Source of the DNA: an uncultured Lachnospiraceae bacterium
GTDB taxonomy: Bacteria; Bacillota; Clostridia; Lachnospirales; Lachnospiraceae
Reading direction: 5' to 3'
NCBI GenBank assembly: GCA_910587095.1
Contig: CAJUMJ010000025.1
Span: 1 to 64,000 of the forward strand
DNA length: 64,000 nt
Position 1 is the stretch's first letter. Every line of letters begins with the position of its first letter. Position numbers and translations under genes: made by a program. Positions 33,147 through 42,501 of this stretch are shown in pieces. The notes below the pieces were generated by a model. That model did not search any database and was not told where the DNA came from. It saw only the letters and a program-made list of their open reading frames with translations.

Positions 33147-33698
33147 ATGAGCAAAACGGCAATTTTTTTTGCAACAGGTTATGAGGAGATCGAGGCGTTG
33201 ACGGTGGTTGATATCCTTCGGCGCGCGGGGGAAGAGATTACCATGGTGTCCGTCACGGGAGAGCGGAGAGTCACGGGTTCTCACGGTGTGGAAGTGACGA
33301 TGGACAAGGTTCTTCCGGAGGTAAATTTCGGTGAGACAGACGTGATTGTCCTGCCGGGAGGCATGCCGGGCACGAAGAATCTGGAGGCTTGCGGTGCGCT
33401 GATGGAGCAGGTGGATGCTTTTATGAAGGCGGGCAAGACGGTGGCGGCTATTTGTGCCGCTCCATCGATTTTGGGACACCGCGGCCATTTAAATGGAAAG
33501 AAAGCCTGCTCCTTCCCCGATATGGAAGCGGAGCTTGCAGGCGCGGACGTGAGGCAGGAGCCGGCGGTGATCGACGGCAATATCGTCACGGGGCGCGGCA
33601 TGGGTGCGGCGATTCCCTTCGGGCTTGCCGTTTTGGAAAAATTGCAGGGGAAAGATGCGGCGGAGGAGATGGCGGGAAAAATCATGTATCGAGGATAA
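33147..33698 (+). CDS. DJ-1/PfpI family protein
   Basis: 183 residues. Fold and motifs of the DJ-1/ThiJ group: KTAIFFATGYEEIEALTVVD at the N-terminus with the conserved Glu, VLPGGMPGTKNL, and the nucleophile elbow AAICAAPSILG with Cys103. Members act as deglycases, chaperones or amidases; the exact activity is not shown here. ATG 33147 chosen over 33135 since GGAGGAAAG fits it. The stop codon is followed at once by a 290-bp palindromic island. Confidence 0.92.
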   Translation: MSKTAIFFATGYEEIEALTVVDILRRAGEEITMVSVTGERRVTGSHGVEVTMDKVLPEVNFGETDVIVLPGGMPGTKNLEACGALMEQVDAFMKAGKTVAAICAAPSILGHRGHLNGKKACSFPDMEAELAGADVRQEPAVIDGNIVTGRGMGAAIPFGLAVLEKLQGKDAAEEMAGKIMYRG

Positions 33699-33709
33699 CG
33701 TGGTTTTGC

Positions 33710-33996
33710 ACCATGCTGCATTCGCAAAAACGCATCTGCGATGCTTCCTTTTGCTCATTATATGGCTCTCGCCATATAAATTTATGCTGAAATTGCTCTT
33801 TGAGAGCAAGCTCTCACGAGCCATTTCATCCTAATCTCCATGTCACAGCTTGGCTGTGACTCAAAATCCACGGACGAACAAGTTCGTCCTGGAGAATGCC
33901 TGTATTTTAGGCATTCTCCTGTGTGAGACTTAGTAATTCTCCACGAAACAGCCTTTGCTGTGAGTGGCTAGAAGTACTTCTCACACTACGCATGGT
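33710..33996. repeat. Large palindromic island after the DJ-1 gene
   Basis: ACCATGC (33710-33716) and GCATGGT (33990-33996) enclose a row of stems: TATATGGC-tctc-GCCATATA; TGAAAT-t-GCTC with GAGC-c-ATTTCA around GAGAGC-aa-GCTCTC; GTCACAGC/GCTGTGAC; GGACGAAC-aa-GTTCGTCC; GGAGAATGCC/GGCATTCTCC (33891-33919); CAGC-cttt-GCTG; AGAAGTACTTCT. Nearly every base is in a potential stem. No open frame of note. Confidence 0.82.
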
Positions 33997-34040
33997 TCTG
34001 AACTGGAAAAAAATACTATTATAATTTCATTTCATCCGAA

Positions 34041-34047
34041 CATACTA
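34041..34047 (+). promoter_or_regulatory. Possible sigma-G -10 element of the spore-protein gene
   Basis: CATACTA matches the CATnnTA -10 of sigma-G promoters, which drive spore-protein genes. The -35 side is poor, and a TATAAT also lies at 34018-34023, so this is tentative. Confidence 0.3.
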
Positions 34048-34180
34048 ACATCAAGATAAGCGGCAAACAAAGTGTGCAGTCAGGCGGCCAAGCCAAAAGA
34101 CAGGCGCACGGAGAATGCGCTTGTCTCAAATATAGATAAAGAATCAAAAAGATTCAAATGTATTTCGGAGGTGAAAAGAA

Positions 34181-34381
34181 ATGGCAAGCAACAAGACGAA
34201 TAGAGTAGAGGTTCCTGAAGCAAAGGCAGCAATGGATCGTTTCAAGACTGAGGTGGCGTCCGAGCTGGGCGTAAACCTGAAAGAGGGTTACAACGGTGAC
34301 CTTACTTCCAAAGAAGCAGGTTCTATCGGCGGTGAGATGGTTCGTAGAATGATCAAGAAGCAGGAAGAGCAGATGCAGTAA
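34181..34381 (+). CDS. Alpha/beta-type small acid-soluble spore protein
   Basis: 66 residues. These proteins coat and protect spore DNA and are degraded at germination by GPR. The GPR cleavage site is present as TEVASELGV (about 23-31), followed by the second conserved block GDLTSKEAGSIGGEMVRRMI. Length and both motifs are diagnostic. GGAGGTG precedes the ATG. A terminator follows. This is the strongest evidence in the window that the organism forms endospores. Confidence 0.96.
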   Translation: MASNKTNRVEVPEAKAAMDRFKTEVASELGVNLKEGYNGDLTSKEAGSIGGEMVRRMIKKQEEQMQ

Positions 34382-34401
34382 CAGCAAGATAAGAGAAGAT
34401 G

Positions 34402-34433
34402 CCCCGTTTGTGAAAACACAGGCGGGGTGTTTT
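34402..34433 (+). terminator. Terminator of the spore-protein gene
   Basis: CCCCG-tt-TGTG pairs with CACA-gg-CGGGG, then TGTTTT. Confidence 0.85.
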
Positions 34434-34499
34434 CGTGTTGTGTGTGTGGCGGGCTCCGCTTATTCGCGGAAAAAATAACTGGTATTTTAAAAAGGCTTG

Positions 34500-34508
34500 T
34501 GCTATAAT
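34500..34508 (+). promoter_or_regulatory. Extended -10 promoter of tig
   Basis: TGCTATAAT, an extended -10, 90 bp before the tig start. The -35 position (TGGTAT) is weak, as allowed with TGn. The same TGCTATAAT string occurs at 45839. No CtsR or CIRCE site was found. Confidence 0.6.
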
Positions 34509-34597
34509 GTTTTGGTGATTGTAGCTGAAAACTCGAGAGAGGTTAATATATAGAAAACGAAGTAGCTAACAGAGGAATTGAAGGAGGAACCCATAGC

Positions 34598-35893
34598 ATG
34601 AGTTTACAGGTGGAAAAATTAGAAAAAAACATGGCGAAGCTGACGATTGAGACAGAAGCGGCCGAGTTTGAGAAGGCCGTGGAGAAGGCTTATCAGCAGG
34701 AGAAGAAGAAGATCAGCATACCGGGCTTCCGCAAGGGGAAGGTGCCCCGCCAGATGGTGGAGAGAATGTACGGCAAGGAGATTTTTTTCGAGGAAGCGGC
34801 GAATATCGTGATTCCCGACGCATACGACAAGGCGGTTGACGAGTGTGAGGAGGAGATCGTATCCTCTCCAAAGATCGAGGTAATCCAGATTGAGGCGGGC
34901 AAGCCTTTTATTTTCACGGCTACGGTGGCGTTGAAGCCGGAAGTGAAGCTCGGCGAGTACAAGGGCGTGAAGGTGGAAGTGATGGACACCACGGTGACGG
35001 ACGAGGAAGTGGATGCCGAGATCAACAAAGAGCGGGAGAACAACGCGAGAAATATTACGGTGGATGACCGTCCGGTGCAGGATGGCGATATGACGACCCT
35101 TGATTTTGAGGGATTTGTGGACGGCGTCGCTTTTGAGGGCGGCAAGGGAGAAAACTATCCGTTAACCATCGGTTCGGGCGCTTTTATTCCCGGATTTGAG
35201 GAGCAGCTTGTGGGCGCGAAGCTCGGCGAGGAGACGGAAGTGAAGGTCACTTTCCCCGAGGACTATCAGGCGGAGCATCTGCAGGGCAAGGAAGCGGTCT
35301 TTAAGTGCACGGTGAAGGAGATCAGGGCAAAGGAACTTCCCGAGTTAAACGATGAGTTCGCGAGCGACATCTCCGAATTTGAGACGCTGGCTGAGTACCG
35401 CGAGGACGTGAAGAAGAATCTGGAAGAGAAGAAACAGAAGGATGCGAAGAACGAGAAGCAGGAGGCGGCCGTGAAAGCGGCTGTGGACGCTGCCGAGATG
35501 GAGATCCCCGACGCGATGTTGGAGACGCAGCAGAAGCAGATGGTGGATGAGTTCGCGCAGCGCATTACCATGCAGGGCATCGCTATGGAGCAGTATATGC
35601 AGATGACCGGCGCCACCTATGAGCAGATGGTGGATCGCGTGAAGCCGCAGGCGGAGGAGAGAATCCGTTCCAGGCTTGTACTTGAGGCGATTGCGGAAGC
35701 GGAGAAGCTGGAACCGACGGAAGAAGAATACGAGGAAGAGTTAAAAGTGATGGCCGACGTCTACCAGATGGAGGTGGATAAAGTCAGAGATCTCATGGGA
35801 GAGCGCGAAAAGAAAAATATTCTTAAGGATCTCGCGGTCAGAAAGGCGGCGGAGTTCATTGCGGATAATGCCGAGGAGAGCAGGGAATCATAA
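34598..35893 (+). CDS. tig: Trigger factor (peptidyl-prolyl isomerase chaperone)
   Basis: Ribosome-bound chaperone. 431 residues in the normal three-domain layout: ribosome-binding N-domain (1-110) with the signature GFRKGKVPRQ (about 43-52), FKBP-type isomerase domain (about 155-240, with DGDMTTLDFEGFVDG before it), and the helical C-domain (about 255-425). GAAGGAGG precedes the ATG. First gene of tig-clpP-clpX, the order conserved in Firmicutes. The coding style is Glu/Lys-rich, as in other clostridial trigger factors. Confidence 0.97.
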   Translation: MSLQVEKLEKNMAKLTIETEAAEFEKAVEKAYQQEKKKISIPGFRKGKVPRQMVERMYGKEIFFEEAANIVIPDAYDKAVDECEEEIVSSPKIEVIQIEAGKPFIFTATVALKPEVKLGEYKGVKVEVMDTTVTDEEVDAEINKERENNARNITVDDRPVQDGDMTTLDFEGFVDGVAFEGGKGENYPLTIGSGAFIPGFEEQLVGAKLGEETEVKVTFPEDYQAEHLQGKEAVFKCTVKEIRAKELPELNDEFASDISEFETLAEYREDVKKNLEEKKQKDAKNEKQEAAVKAAVDAAEMEIPDAMLETQQKQMVDEFAQRITMQGIAMEQYMQMTGATYEQMVDRVKPQAEERIRSRLVLEAIAEAEKLEPTEEEYEEELKVMADVYQMEVDKVRDLMGEREKKNILKDLAVRKAAEFIADNAEESRES

Positions 35894-35919
35894 TTGAGTT
35901 GGATTAACGGAGGTGTAAT

Positions 35920-36522
35920 ATGGCTTTAATACCTTATGTCATTGAACAGACATCCAAAGGAGAACGTTCTTACGATATTTATTCGAGATTGTTGAAGGAG
36001 AGAATCATCTTTCTCGGCGAGGAGGTAAACGATGCCAGCGCCAGCGTGATTGTGGCGCAGCTCCTCTTTTTGGAATCGGAAGATCCCGAAAAGGATATCA
36101 ATCTGTATATCAACAGCCCCGGCGGCGTGATCACCGCGGGCATGGCAATATACGATACGATGCAGTTTATTAAGTGCGACGTTTCTACCGTTTGCATCGG
36201 CATGGCTGCCAGTATGGGCGCGTTTCTGCTTGCGGGCGGCGCGAAGGGCAAGAGGATGGCGCTGCCAAACGCCGAGATCATGATTCACCAGCCTGCGGGC
36301 GGGGCGCAGGGGCAGGCGACCGAGATTGAAATCACGGCGAAGCATATTCTTGCGACCAAGGAAAAGATGGCCAGGATCATGGCGGAGAATACGGGCCAGG
36401 ATTTTGAAGTGATTATGGCCGACACAGAGAGAGATAATTGGAAGAGCGCGGAGGAAGCGCTTGCCTATGGGCTGATTGACCGCATTATAACCAGTCATGC
36501 CAGCACGGAAGGGCAGGCATAG
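35920..36522 (+). CDS. clpP: ATP-dependent Clp protease proteolytic subunit
   Basis: 200 residues. Catalytic triad: Ser98 in GMAASMGAF, His123 in MIHQP, and Asp near 172 in DTERDNWKS. Forms the 14-subunit barrel that takes substrates from ClpX. It starts 26 bp after tig with GGAGGTG before the ATG. The N-terminus [25 protein letters not shown] is family standard, so start and processing site are clear. Confidence 0.98.
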   Translation: MALIPYVIEQTSKGERSYDIYSRLLKERIIFLGEEVNDASASVIVAQLLFLESEDPEKDINLYINSPGGVITAGMAIYDTMQFIKCDVSTVCIGMAASMGAFLLAGGAKGKRMALPNAEIMIHQPAGGAQGQATEIEITAKHILATKEKMARIMAENTGQDFEVIMADTERDNWKSAEEALAYGLIDRIITSHASTEGQA

Positions 36523-36585
36523 GAATTCTGTTTCGATGCGGGGAAAGGTTGGTGTGAGGAATCACACTCCGGAATGAGGATTAAG

Positions 36586-37842
36586 ATGGCAGGAAAGAGT
36601 TCTGATGAAAAAGTAAGATGTTCGTTTTGTAATAAGATGCAGGATCAGGTCAAAAAGATGATTGCCGGCCCCAGCGGCGTCTATATCTGTGACGAATGCG
36701 TGGATATCTGTGCGGATATCATAGAGGAGGAGTACGAGGAGGACGAGGCGGCGGAGGAGCTTGAGATCAATCTGCTAAAGCCGGTGGAGATAAAAAATTT
36801 CCTAGACGAATATGTGATTGGACAGGAGGAAGCCAAAAAGGTAATGGCGGTTTCCGTCTATAACCACTATAAGAGGGTGATGGCGCCGAAGGACGAGGAT
36901 GAGGTGGAACTGCAAAAGAGCAATATCATCATGATCGGACCCACCGGCTCCGGCAAAACTTATCTGGCGCAGACTTTGGCAAAGATTATCAACGTTCCCT
37001 TTGCGATTGCGGATGCGACAACGTTGACCGAGGCAGGCTATGTGGGCGAGGATGTGGAGAACATTCTGCTCAAGCTGATTCAGGCGGCGGATTACGATAT
37101 TGAGCGTGCGCAGTACGGTATCATCTATATTGACGAGATTGACAAGATTACAAAGAAAGGTGAAAATGTCTCTATCACCCGGGATGTGTCCGGTGAAGGC
37201 GTCCAGCAGGCGCTTCTCAAGATTATCGAGGGCACGGTGGCAAGCGTGCCGCCCCAGGGAGGCAGAAAACACCCCCACCAGGAGCTTTTGCAGATCGATA
37301 CGTCAAATATCCTTTTTATCTGCGGAGGCGCTTTCGACGGGCTGGATAAGATAGTCGAAGAGCGGCTGGATCGCCATTCCATTGGCTTTAACGCGCAGGT
37401 GGCGGAGAAAAGCGGTAAGGAGATCGGCGCGATCCTGAAGGAGGTAACGCCTCAGGATCTTATGAAGTTCGGTCTGATTCCCGAATTTATCGGCCGCGTG
37501 CCGGTGACGGTGGCTCTGGACGGGTTGGATCAGGAGGCGCTGGTGCGTATACTCAAAGAGCCGAAGAATGCCCTGATCAAACAGTATAAAAAGCTTTTCG
37601 CGTTTGACGAGGTAAAGCTTTCCGTGGAGGACGACGCCGTGGTGGAGATTGCGAAGCTGGCTCACGAAAGAAAGACCGGGGCGAGAGGCTTGCGCTCCAT
37701 CGTGGAGAAGGTAATGATGGATGTCATGTATGAGATACCTTCAGACGACAGCATCGCGGAGTGCATTCTCACCAAAAAGGCTGTTGACGGGGAGGAGAAA
37801 CCTCTTGTGAGATACCGTGACAGATTGCTGCAGGCAAGATAA
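36586..37842 (+). CDS. clpX: ATP-dependent Clp protease ATP-binding subunit
   Basis: 418 residues. N-terminal zinc-binding domain with Cys pairs CSFC and CDEC (about 11-40), then AAA+ module: Walker A GPTGSGKT (about 125-132), Walker [10 protein letters not shown], the pore loop GYVGED, and the [13 protein letters not shown] sensor 2. Unfolds tagged proteins and feeds ClpP. ATG 36586 preferred to 36574, since GAGGATT sits before it and homologues start near it. Separated from clpP by 63 bp. Confidence 0.97.
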   Translation: MAGKSSDEKVRCSFCNKMQDQVKKMIAGPSGVYICDECVDICADIIEEEYEEDEAAEELEINLLKPVEIKNFLDEYVIGQEEAKKVMAVSVYNHYKRVMAPKDEDEVELQKSNIIMIGPTGSGKTYLAQTLAKIINVPFAIADATTLTEAGYVGEDVENILLKLIQAADYDIERAQYGIIYIDEIDKITKKGENVSITRDVSGEGVQQALLKIIEGTVASVPPQGGRKHPHQELLQIDTSNILFICGGAFDGLDKIVEERLDRHSIGFNAQVAEKSGKEIGAILKEVTPQDLMKFGLIPEFIGRVPVTVALDGLDQEALVRILKEPKNALIKQYKKLFAFDEVKLSVEDDAVVEIAKLAHERKTGARGLRSIVEKVMMDVMYEIPSDDSIAECILTKKAVDGEEKPLVRYRDRLLQAR

Positions 37843-38022
37843 AAAATCGAGTGCGCAGTTGCATGAAAAGATCGAATCAGGTGTCTGCTTCGTTGCCTGG
37901 GCTTTATGTGAAATGGATGATATACTGAGATACGATTGAGAGAATGAGCGTCGCCAGAACCTTGGCGGCGTTTCTGACACTTAAGTAAATGTTGCAAAAG
38001 GATGATACAAAGGGATGATAAG

Positions 38023-40398
38023 ATGGATAACTTAAATCAACTGGGGAGTGGAGAAGCGGGCGCGGATGCGCTTGCTCTTGTGGGGGAAAATTCCATGCCC
38101 GCTGTGACGCTCAGAGGACTCACGATCCTTCCGGGGATGGTGATTCATTTCGATCTGAGCAGGGAGGCGTCCATCGCTTCTGTGGAGCGGGCTATGCTGA
38201 GGGATCAGAGATTGCTTGTGGTGACTCAGAAGGATCCGAACAAGGAGAATCCGGGAGCGGAGGATGTCTATGACGTGGGAACAGTCACATTGATCAGACA
38301 GGTCAGCAAGTTGCCCGAACATGTTCTGCGGGTGCTGGTGGAGGGCATTTCCAGGGCAAGAATCCAGGACTATTTCCGGTCGGATAGCGGAATAGAGACG
38401 CATGTGACATATGAAGAAGACGACAGTGCGGATATTGACGAGGTATCGAGGGAAGCGATGACCCGAACGGTCAAAGAGACTCTGGAGGCTTATGGAGCGT
38501 GTTTCCCCAAAGTGGGAAAAGCGGTGCAGGATCAGATCGGTGAGGACATGGAGCTTGGGAGGATGTTGGACAACATCACCATCAATGTGCCGCTCGCGAC
38601 AGATGATAAACAGAAGGTATTGAGCGCCATATCGGTGAGAGAGCGATTTGAGATTCTGACGGGTATGCTTGCCAGCGAGGTGGATGTAATCCGCATCAAG
38701 AACGAGCTGGCAAGAGATATCAGAAAGCGGATTGACAAGAACCAGCGGGATTATATTTTGCGGGAACAGATGCAGTATATCAGAAATGAGCTGGGAGAAA
38801 ACAACACCGATTCCGATGTGGAGCAGTTTCTCGGGGATGTGGAGAAGCTGCAGGCGAAGCGGGAAGTCAAGGAGAAGATCAGAAAAGAGATTGCGCGTTA
38901 CAAAAATGTGATTGGCAGCAGTTCAGAGAGCGCGGTCGAGCGCGCATACATTGAGACGCTTTTGGAGCTGCCCTGGGATAAGACTTCTAAGGACAGCAGG
39001 GATATAGCCGGAGCGGAAAGAATTTTGAACGAACAGCATTACGGTCTGGAAAAGGTGAAGGAGCGGATGCTGGAATTTCTGGCCGTGCGTATGCTGACGG
39101 GGAAGGCCGGAAGCCAGATCATTTGTCTGGTGGGCCCGCCCGGCACGGGAAAGACTTCCATAGCTAAGAGCGTGGCGCAGGCGCTCCATAAGAAATACGT
39201 GAGGATATGTCTTGGCGGCGTGAGGGATGAGGCGGAGATCAGAGGACACCGCAAAACTTACGTCGGCGCTATGCCCGGCCGTGTGGCGGCGGCGCTTAAG
39301 CAGGTTGGAGTCAAAAATCCGCTTATGCTGCTAGATGAGCTTGACAAGCTGGGAAACGACTATAAGGGAGATCCCTCTTCCGCGCTTTTGGAGGTGCTGG
39401 ATGGGAAACAGAATTACGCGTTCAGGGATCACTATGTGGAAATTCCGATAGATTTGTCGGAGGTTCTCTTTATCGCGACGGCAAACAGCAGGGACGGGAT
39501 ACCACGTCCTCTTCTTGACCGCATGGAGATCATAGAGGTAAACAGCTACACGGTCAACGAAAAGTTCCATATCGCCAGGGAACATCTGGTGGAGAAGGAG
39601 CTGAAAAAGAACGGGATCAAAGAAGGGGAGCTTGCGTTCAGCGACGAAGCGCTTCGCGATATGGTGCGGTTTTACACAAGGGAAGCCGGGGTCAGAGGTT
39701 TGGAACGGCAGATCGGCGCGGTCTGCAGAAAGGAGGCAAGAGAAATTCTTGCCCGCCGGAAGAAGAAATTGACCGAAGAGGTCTGTGTAACGCCGGAGAA
39801 CCTGGAGCATTATCTGGGCAAGCCAAAGTACAGACAGGATATGGTCAACGAGAAGCCGGAGGTCGGTATTGTCAGGGGACTCGCATGGACCAGCGTGGGC
39901 GGCGATACCCTTCAGATTGAGGTCAATATGATGCCGGGAGGAGGAAAGATTGACTTAACTGGTCAGATGGGTGACGTGATGAAAGAGTCGGCCCGCACGG
40001 CGCTCAGCTACGTGCGTTCCGTCAGCGGCAAATATGAGGTGGCGGATAATTTCTATAAGAAAAAAGACTTCCATATCCATATTCCGGAGGGGGCGGTGCC
40101 AAAGGATGGCCCATCCGCGGGAATCACTATGGCGACGGCGATTTTGTCGGTTGTGACGGACAGGCCGGTGCGCGCTGACCTTGCAATGACCGGAGAAGTC
40201 ACTTTGCGGGGGAGGGTGCTTCCCATCGGCGGATTGAAGGAAAAGATATTGGCGGCGAAGACGGCGGGGGTAAAAACCGTCCTGGTGCCGAAGAAAAACG
40301 AGAAAGATATAGAGGAGATTCCAGAGGAAATCAAGGATGGATTGGAAATCGTTTTTGTGGAGACGATGGAGGAAGTGGCGGGGCATGCGCTGACATGA
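38023..40398 (+). CDS. lon: ATP-dependent protease Lon
   Basis: 791 residues, LonA type: N-terminal substrate domain (to about 300), AAA+ domain with Walker A GPPGTGKTS, and C-terminal protease domain with Ser698 (PKDGPSAG) and Lys741 (GGLKEKILAAK), the catalytic pair with the usual spacing of 43. Degrades damaged proteins. ATG 38023 preferred because AAAGGGATG lies at proper distance; the frame opens 7 codons earlier. Followed by a 126-bp repeat element before ysxC, in the order clpX-lon-ysxC known from Bacillus and clostridia. Confidence 0.97.
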   Translation: MDNLNQLGSGEAGADALALVGENSMPAVTLRGLTILPGMVIHFDLSREASIASVERAMLRDQRLLVVTQKDPNKENPGAEDVYDVGTVTLIRQVSKLPEHVLRVLVEGISRARIQDYFRSDSGIETHVTYEEDDSADIDEVSREAMTRTVKETLEAYGACFPKVGKAVQDQIGEDMELGRMLDNITINVPLATDDKQKVLSAISVRERFEILTGMLASEVDVIRIKNELARDIRKRIDKNQRDYILREQMQYIRNELGENNTDSDVEQFLGDVEKLQAKREVKEKIRKEIARYKNVIGSSSESAVERAYIETLLELPWDKTSKDSRDIAGAERILNEQHYGLEKVKERMLEFLAVRMLTGKAGSQIICLVGPPGTGKTSIAKSVAQALHKKYVRICLGGVRDEAEIRGHRKTYVGAMPGRVAAALKQVGVKNPLMLLDELDKLGNDYKGDPSSALLEVLDGKQNYAFRDHYVEIPIDLSEVLFIATANSRDGIPRPLLDRMEIIEVNSYTVNEKFHIAREHLVEKELKKNGIKEGELAFSDEALRDMVRFYTREAGVRGLERQIGAVCRKEAREILARRKKKLTEEVCVTPENLEHYLGKPKYRQDMVNEKPEVGIVRGLAWTSVGGDTLQIEVNMMPGGGKIDLTGQMGDVMKESARTALSYVRSVSGKYEVADNFYKKKDFHIHIPEGAVPKDGPSAGITMATAILSVVTDRPVRADLAMTGEVTLRGRVLPIGGLKEKILAAKTAGVKTVLVPKKNEKDIEEIPEEIKDGLEIVFVETMEEVAGHALT

Positions 40399-40401
40399 TG
40401 G

Positions 40402-40527
40402 TGTACTCTCGAAGTCTCTTTGTGCCTGATTTTGTGAGATGATTTTTTGTAAGATGTGCATAAATTTATGTGCATATGGCGGAAAATCTGCCACAAAGGC
40501 CGGTGCAGGAGAGATTCCGAGAGTACA
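40402..40527. repeat. Family 3 element with 18-bp inverted arms
   Basis: TGTACTCTCGAAGTCTCT (40402-40419) and the reverse complement of 40510-40527 (TGTACTCTCGGAATCTCT) agree at 16 of 18 positions. The inner part includes TTTGTGAGATGATTT and GTGCATAAATTTATGTGCA. 33 bp (40413-40445) recur at 31393-31425. 126 bp, starting four bases after the lon stop and ending 22 bp before the ysxC start. Confidence 0.82.
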
Positions 40528-40549
40528 TGCTGATAATATGGAGGAAAGA

Positions 40550-41176
40550 ATGGTCATAAAAAACGTAAATCTGGAAACGGTGTGCGGCATTACAAGCACG
40601 CTGCCGCAGAACGGTCTGCCGGAGTTCGCATTCGCGGGTAAGAGTAACGTGGGTAAATCTTCCCTGATCAACGGCCTGATGAACCGGAAGTCTCTTGCAA
40701 GAACCAGTTCTTCTCCGGGAAAGACGCAGACGATCAATTACTATAATATTAACAATGAGATGTATTTTGTAGATCTGCCCGGCTACGGATACGCTACCGC
40801 CAACGAGAAGGTGAAAGCGCAGTGGGGAAAGCTGATTGAGGATTATCTGCATCAGTCAAAAAAGATCCGGGCGGTATTCCTTCTTGTGGATATCCGTCAC
40901 GCGCCTTCGGAAAATGACAGGATCATGTACGACTGGATTCTGGAGCGGGGATATCAGCCGATTATCATCGCCACAAAGCTTGACAAGATAAAGAGAAGCC
41001 AGGTAGCGAAGCAGACAAAGCTGATCTGCGACACGCTTGAAGTAGTGGACGGGACGATTGTCATTCCCTACTCTTCTCTGAACAAACAGGGGCGGGAGGA
41101 GATTTACGGGCTGCTTGATTCGATCATGGAGAAGACGGACACCGGGGAGGATGCGGCCGTGAGGGATACGATTTAG
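40550..41176 (+). CDS. ysxC: Ribosome biogenesis GTP-binding protein YsxC/EngB
   Basis: 208 residues, TRAFAC GTPase needed for 50S assembly. G1 motif GKSNVGKSSL, G3 DLPGYG, G4 ATKLDK and SSLNKQG at G5; LARTSSSPGKTQTINYY is the family switch I signature. ATG 40550 chosen because TGGAGGAAAGA precedes it and homologues start at about the same place; the frame is open upstream into the repeat. The next gene begins 10 bp after its stop. Confidence 0.96.
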   Translation: MVIKNVNLETVCGITSTLPQNGLPEFAFAGKSNVGKSSLINGLMNRKSLARTSSSPGKTQTINYYNINNEMYFVDLPGYGYATANEKVKAQWGKLIEDYLHQSKKIRAVFLLVDIRHAPSENDRIMYDWILERGYQPIIIATKLDKIKRSQVAKQTKLICDTLEVVDGTIVIPYSSLNKQGREEIYGLLDSIMEKTDTGEDAAVRDTI

Positions 41177-41186
41177 AGGAGAGTCT

Positions 41187-42485
41187 ATGAGGAGAGCCAT
41201 TAAGATTTATCTGAAAGTGGTAATGAATCTTTTTACGGCGTTTGCCGTGCTGCTTTTTTGTGTTTTTCTTCTGCCAAGATGTATCTGGTTTTTTATGCCT
41301 TTTATCGTGGGCTGGTTTATCGCCCTGATTGCGTCTCCTGTGGTGCGGTTTTTTGAGGAAAAGCTGAAAGTGAAGCGAAAGGCCATGTCCGCCCTGGTGA
41401 TCGTGGCGGTACTGGCGGTTGTGGTGTTCGTGGTTTACCTGATTATCACCAGACTGATCAGGGAGGGCGTCAGCTTTATCAACGAGCTGCCTTTTATCTG
41501 GAACAGGATTTTGGCGGAATTCAATAAAGTAGGGGCAAATCTCCAGGGCGTCTACGACAGGATGCCGGAAGATATGCAGGCGACTGTGGATAATTTTATC
41601 GTGGAAGCGGGAAACTATATGAGTAACATTATGAGCAGGATCGATCTGCCTTCTTTCGAGGCGGTAGGTAATGTGGCGAAGCAGATTCCCGATATATTTT
41701 TAAACGTGGTAATGTGCCTGCTCTCAGCCTATTTTTTTGTGGCGGACAGGGGGTATATGTCTGCGGCGGCGCAGAAATTCCTGCCGACATCGGTGCGCTA
41801 TTATCTCAACTTAATCCGCAGGAGCTTCAGGAACGCGGTGGGAGGATATTTTCGGGCGCAGTTTAAGATCGAGTGCTGGATTTATGTTCTCCTGGTGATC
41901 GGCCTGATGTTTTTGGGAGTGGACTACGCTCCGCTTGTAGCTTTCGGAATTGCCGTTCTGGATTTTCTGCCGGTATTCGGCACGGGAACCGTGATGGTTC
42001 CGTGGGCGGTAATAGAGCTTTTGTCCGAGAATTACCGGATGATGTTTGGCCTGATTGCGATCTGGCTGATCGGACAGCTTGTAAGACAGGTAATCCAGCC
42101 GAAAATTGTGGGCGATTCTATCGGGATGGATGCCATACCGACACTGTTTTTGCTCTATATCGGATACCGCCTGGCGGGTGTGATTGGTATGATTCTGGCG
42201 GTGCCGATCGGCATTATTTTAGAGAACCTTTACGAGGAGGGCGTCTTTGACACGACAAGACGGAGTGTGCGGATTTTGGTGGCGGGATTTAATCATTTCA
42301 GGAAGATCCGCCCGGAAGACATGGCAGTGGTGGAAGAGTACGAGAGAGAGACGAGAGATATTTACAGTCAGGGAGCACGGCAGGGGAAAGCGGCGGAAGA
42401 GCAGTATCACGAGGCGTCCCAGCTTAAACTGGAAGAGCCGCTGATTATTAAAAAGTTTATGGATAAGAAAAAGACGAAATTATGA
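41187..42485 (+). CDS. AI-2E family transporter (YtvI/PerM-like)
   Basis: 432 residues. About eight membrane segments: two near the N-terminus (15-60), one near 65-90, and the C-terminal group with FLPVFGTGTVMVPWAVIELL and LIGQLVRQVIQPKIVGDSIG, the family signature of AI-2E/UPF0118 transporters. Some members export AI-2, others act as Na+/H+ antiporters; the role here is open. The extended soluble C-terminal tail (about 370-432, charged) is unusual but not unique. AGAGGAGAG precedes the ATG. Likely co-transcribed with ysxC. Confidence 0.88.
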   Translation: MRRAIKIYLKVVMNLFTAFAVLLFCVFLLPRCIWFFMPFIVGWFIALIASPVVRFFEEKLKVKRKAMSALVIVAVLAVVVFVVYLIITRLIREGVSFINELPFIWNRILAEFNKVGANLQGVYDRMPEDMQATVDNFIVEAGNYMSNIMSRIDLPSFEAVGNVAKQIPDIFLNVVMCLLSAYFFVADRGYMSAAAQKFLPTSVRYYLNLIRRSFRNAVGGYFRAQFKIECWIYVLLVIGLMFLGVDYAPLVAFGIAVLDFLPVFGTGTVMVPWAVIELLSENYRMMFGLIAIWLIGQLVRQVIQPKIVGDSIGMDAIPTLFLLYIGYRLAGVIGMILAVPIGIILENLYEEGVFDTTRRSVRILVAGFNHFRKIRPEDMAVVEEYERETRDIYSQGARQGKAAEEQYHEASQLKLEEPLIIKKFMDKKKTKL

Positions 42486-42501
42486 CAAGACTGCGGGGAG
42501 A

